Part shown: positions 41,465 through 43,615 of the stretch, one piece after another | Layout of the letters: every line of letters starts with the position of its first letter | How positions within the stretch are numbered: the first letter of the stretch is position 1 | Assembly: GCF_003202035.1 (NCBI RefSeq) | Contig: NZ_QJKC01000024.1 | Coordinates: 1 to 43,615, forward strand | Length of the DNA stretch: 43,615 nt | Direction: 5' to 3' | Origin: Aquitalea magnusonii | Lineage (GTDB): Bacteria; Pseudomonadota; Gammaproteobacteria; Burkholderiales; Chromobacteriaceae | Notes under the pieces: generated by a model | Told to the model about the DNA's origin: nothing | Database searches by the model: none | The model's input: the letters and a program-made list of their open reading frames with translations, nothing else | Translations under genes and position numbers: made by a program

Positions 41465-41815
41465 TCGGCCGTTTTTTACCATACAGGTGAATCAGGCATG
41501 TCTGTTGTCTATTTGGTGCAACTGTAACTGACAAGGTTACTACTTGAGATGGGGCAGGGCCAATAAAATGCCTGTCACCTTCACCATCAGCATGGTGCCC
41601 TATGCCTGCTGTCAATCAATCATATTTGACTCCTGCCGCATGCGGAGGGGACTGATTTTGATTATTTAAGATCGCAGTGATTGTTTGTCATTTCTATGGC
41701 ATGAGTTTTCCTGTTGTGTAATTAAAGTGGGAAATATCCGGCCGGCAACTGCAATACACATGACTGTGTATCCATCACACCATTGCATGGTGTATTCGAT
41801 GAAAATGGATTAGAC
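41465..41815 (+). other. intergenic leader region before rmlA
   Basis: This AT-rich spacer separates the export genes from the sugar genes. It holds TTGTCA at 41685-41690 and TAATTA at 41719-41724 at a spacing too wide for a promoter pair, and two adjacent inverted repeats near its 3' end, listed separately. No JUMPstart-type GGCGGTAG element was found. No gene is seen in it on either strand. Confidence 0.5.
41754..41793 (+). other. two adjacent hairpins in the rmlA leader
   Basis: ATACACA/TGTGTAT (41754-41760 with 41765-41771) and ACACCA/TGGTGT (41777-41782 with 41788-41793). The second ends 22 bases before the rmlA ATG. They may be operator sites or an RNA structure that controls translation. 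Confidence 0.45.
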
Positions 41816-42685
41816 ATGCAACGTAAAGGTATTATTCTGGCCGGTGGTAGCGGCACCCGCCTGTATCCGGCAACCCTGGCGGTCAGCAAACAACTGCTGC
41901 CCATCTACGACAAGCCAATGATCTATTACCCGCTCAGCACCCTGTTGCTGGCCGGTATTCGCGACATCCTGATCATTTCCACCCCGCAGGACACCCCGCG
42001 CTTCGAGCAACTGCTCGGCGATGGTAGCCAGTGGGGCATCAATCTGCAGTACGCAGTACAGCCCAGTCCCGATGGCTTGGCCCAGGCCTTCATCATTGGC
42101 GAAGATTTTCTGGCGGGGGCAGCTTCCGCCCTGGTCTTGGGTGACAACATCTTTCACGGGCATGATTTCCCCAAACTGCTGAAAGCGGCCAACGCCAAGC
42201 AGCAAGGCGCCAGCGTGTTTGCCTACCACGTACAGGACCCGGAGCGTTATGGCGTGGTGGAATTCGACGCCCAGGGCAAAGCCTTGTCCATCGAAGAAAA
42301 ACCTGCCACTCCGAAGTCCAACTATGCCGTCACCGGCCTGTACTTCTACGACAATCAGGTCGTCGACATTGCCAAGTCCATCCGCCCCTCACCACGCGGC
42401 GAGCTGGAAATCACCGACGTCAACAACCGCTACTTGCAGCAAGGCCAGCTGGATGTGCAAACCATGGGCCGTGGCTATGCCTGGCTGGATACGGGTACCC
42501 ACGAATCCATGCTGGAGGCCAGCCAGTTCATTGCCACTGTGGAAAACCGTCAGGGCCTGAAAGTCGCCTGTCTGGAAGAGATTGCCTACCTTCAGCAATG
42601 GATAGATGCCGCACAACTGGAAAAACTGGCGCAACCACTGAAAAAAAATGCATACGGAATGTATTTGTTGCAGCTGCTGAAATAA
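41816..42685 (+). CDS. rmlA: glucose-1-phosphate thymidylyltransferase
   Basis: Makes dTDP-glucose from glucose 1-phosphate and dTTP, the first step to dTDP-rhamnose and other dTDP-sugars. The 289 residues match the family length. The N-terminal block [40 protein letters not shown] holds the nucleotide loop (G10-G11-S12-G13-T14-R15) and K25. [10 protein letters not shown] and [16 protein letters not shown] are family blocks. The start at 41816 is family-typical. rmlC follows 14 bases after the stop; rmlB and rmlD are not between them and may lie beyond the window or elsewhere. Confidence 0.95.
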   Translation: MQRKGIILAGGSGTRLYPATLAVSKQLLPIYDKPMIYYPLSTLLLAGIRDILIISTPQDTPRFEQLLGDGSQWGINLQYAVQPSPDGLAQAFIIGEDFLAGAASALVLGDNIFHGHDFPKLLKAANAKQQGASVFAYHVQDPERYGVVEFDAQGKALSIEEKPATPKSNYAVTGLYFYDNQVVDIAKSIRPSPRGELEITDVNNRYLQQGQLDVQTMGRGYAWLDTGTHESMLEASQFIATVENRQGLKVACLEEIAYLQQWIDAAQLEKLAQPLKKNAYGMYLLQLLK

Positions 42686-42699
42686 AGACCACCTGACTC

Positions 42700-43248
42700 A
42701 TGAAAATCATTGATACCGCAATCCCGGATGTAAAGATTATCGAGCCTGCTGTGTTTGGCGATCAGCGTGGGTTCTTCTTTGAGAGCTTTAATCAGAAGCA
42801 CTTTGACAATGCCATTGGTCGGCCGGTCAATTTTGTTCAGGATAATCACAGCCGATCAAGCAAAGGCGTTCTGCGTGGCCTGCACTACCAGCTGCCACCG
42901 TTTGCCCAGGGCAAACTTGTGCGTTGTGTGGTGGGGAAAGTCTACGATGTCGCAGTCGATATCCGCCGTAGCTCGCCCACTTGCGGTCAATGGGTTGGCG
43001 TCGAGCTATCCGCCGACAACAAGCGCCAGTTGTGGATCCCGGAAGGCTTTGCCCATGGATTTGTCACCTTGTCGGATGCTGCCGAGTTTTTATACAAAAC
43101 AACCAACTATTGGGAAAAATCCGCAGAGCGGGCCATTGTCTGGAATGATCCTGTTTTGAATATAGAATGGCCTGAAATCGATATGCCTCAGCTCTCGGCA
43201 AAAGACCTGGAGGGCGCGTTTTTTGAAAGCGCTATCCTGTTCGATTAG
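42700..43248 (+). CDS. rmlC: dTDP-4-dehydrorhamnose 3,5-epimerase
   Basis: Converts dTDP-4-keto-6-deoxyglucose to dTDP-4-keto-rhamnose. The 182 residues form a cupin. The substrate site FVQDNHSRSSKGVLRGLHYQ holds the catalytic His (H62), QGKLVRCVVGKVYDVAVDIR holds K72, and WIPEGFAHGFVTLSD and FLYKTTNYW complete the family signature. It follows rmlA by 14 bases and probably shares its transcript. RmlC without RmlD could also supply other dTDP-deoxysugars, but rhamnose is the usual product. Confidence 0.95.
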   Translation: MKIIDTAIPDVKIIEPAVFGDQRGFFFESFNQKHFDNAIGRPVNFVQDNHSRSSKGVLRGLHYQLPPFAQGKLVRCVVGKVYDVAVDIRRSSPTCGQWVGVELSADNKRQLWIPEGFAHGFVTLSDAAEFLYKTTNYWEKSAERAIVWNDPVLNIEWPEIDMPQLSAKDLEGAFFESAILFD

Positions 43249-43313
43249 GATGCTCCATTTTTTGCATGATTATCCTGGCTGTATTGGATCAAAGTTATTG
43301 AAAGATAGTGACA

Positions 43314-43615
43314 ATGCGGAATATGAATTTTGATGTTATCAGTGGGCGGAAAATCCGCTTCGCTCTGGTCGGCTGCGGCCGCATTGCCAACAACCATTTC
43401 GGCTCGCTGGAAAAGCATGCCGACCGCGCCGAGCTGGTGGATGTCTGCGACGTAGACCCGGCCGCGCTGCAAGCTGCCGTCGAGCGCACCGGCGCCCGTG
43501 GCCACAGCAATCTCACCGATATGCTGGCGATTACCAATGCCGACATCATCGTGCTGACCACCCCGTCCGGCCTGCACCCGAGCCAGAGCATCGAATGCTC
43601 GGAAGCCGGTTTCCA
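43314..43615 (+). CDS. Gfo/Idh/MocA family sugar oxidoreductase, N-terminal part (cut by window end)
   Basis: The first 100 residues of a NAD(P)-dependent oxidoreductase: a Rossmann nucleotide site KIRFALVGCGRIANNHFGSL, then VDVCDVDP and DIIVLTTPSGLHPSQSI. This resembles the WlbA/WbpB group that oxidises UDP-N-acetylglucosaminuronate at C3 on the way to 2,3-diamino uronic acids, common in O-antigen and capsule loci; the resemblance is only suggestive from this fragment. A second ATG at 43323 could be the start. The gene is 65 bases after rmlC. The rest lies outside the window. Confidence 0.8.
   Translation, partial: MRNMNFDVISGRKIRFALVGCGRIANNHFGSLEKHADRAELVDVCDVDPAALQAAVERTGARGHSNLTDMLAITNADIIVLTTPSGLHPSQSIECSEAGF

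Overview
The window looks like the chromosome of a betaproteobacterium of the order Neisseriales, probably Chromobacteriaceae (Chromobacterium, Aquitalea or Vogesella-like). The basis is its high GC content, clear protein resemblance to betaproteobacterial housekeeping enzymes, a type IV pilus PilZ gene beside holB and tmk, and a likely non-discriminating aspartyl-tRNA synthetase. The genus is inference. No prophage, insertion sequence, CRISPR array or tRNA gene was seen.

Layout. Positions 1-127 hold the 3' end of a 5S rRNA gene and the terminator of its rRNA operon. Positions 230-14100 are housekeeping genes in short units on both strands: PLD-type phosphatidylserine synthase, a puuA-puuB pair, rppH, parE, an AlaX-type editing protein, rluA, queF-murJ, rpsT, and the fabI-pta-ackA unit. 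Positions 15185-17982 hold an fmdB-like gene, a DUF502 gene and aspS. Next come a small ribbon-helix-helix-like gene, a 2-Cys peroxiredoxin, two translationally coupled membrane diguanylate cyclases, and tesA divergent from the ybbA-ybbP ABC system. Positions 25638-29498 hold less conserved genes: a hypothetical protein, an MFS transporter with a FadR-type regulator, a PsiF-repeat protein and a DUF3313 protein. Positions 29738-34485 are a compact string of mltG, tmk, holB, pilZ, tatD and a PhnP-like metallo-hydrolase.

From about 34500 base composition becomes more AT-rich and an exopolysaccharide or capsule locus begins and runs off the right edge. It holds a small secreted Ala/Gly-rich protein (YjbE/GfcA-like), a 945-residue protein joining a YjbH-type outer-membrane domain to a PAP2 phosphatase domain, a long Wza-like export protein, a Wzz-like chain-length protein without a kinase domain, rmlA, rmlC and a Gfo/Idh sugar oxidoreductase cut by the window end. 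These would act together in nucleotide-sugar supply, control of chain length and export of a polysaccharide.

The strongest lead is the YjbH-PAP2 fusion in a locus that keeps yjbE- and yjbH-like genes but has no yjbF/gfcB or yjbG/gfcC between them. Other points of interest are two short tandem repeats (a G-rich heptamer at 28322 and an octamer over the wzz stop codon at 41433), a pair of TGCA-rich direct repeats upstream of fabI, a tandem cyclase pair in which only one keeps the inhibitory RxxD site, and a 114-codon open stretch at the left edge of the polysaccharide locus that looks like a gene remnant.
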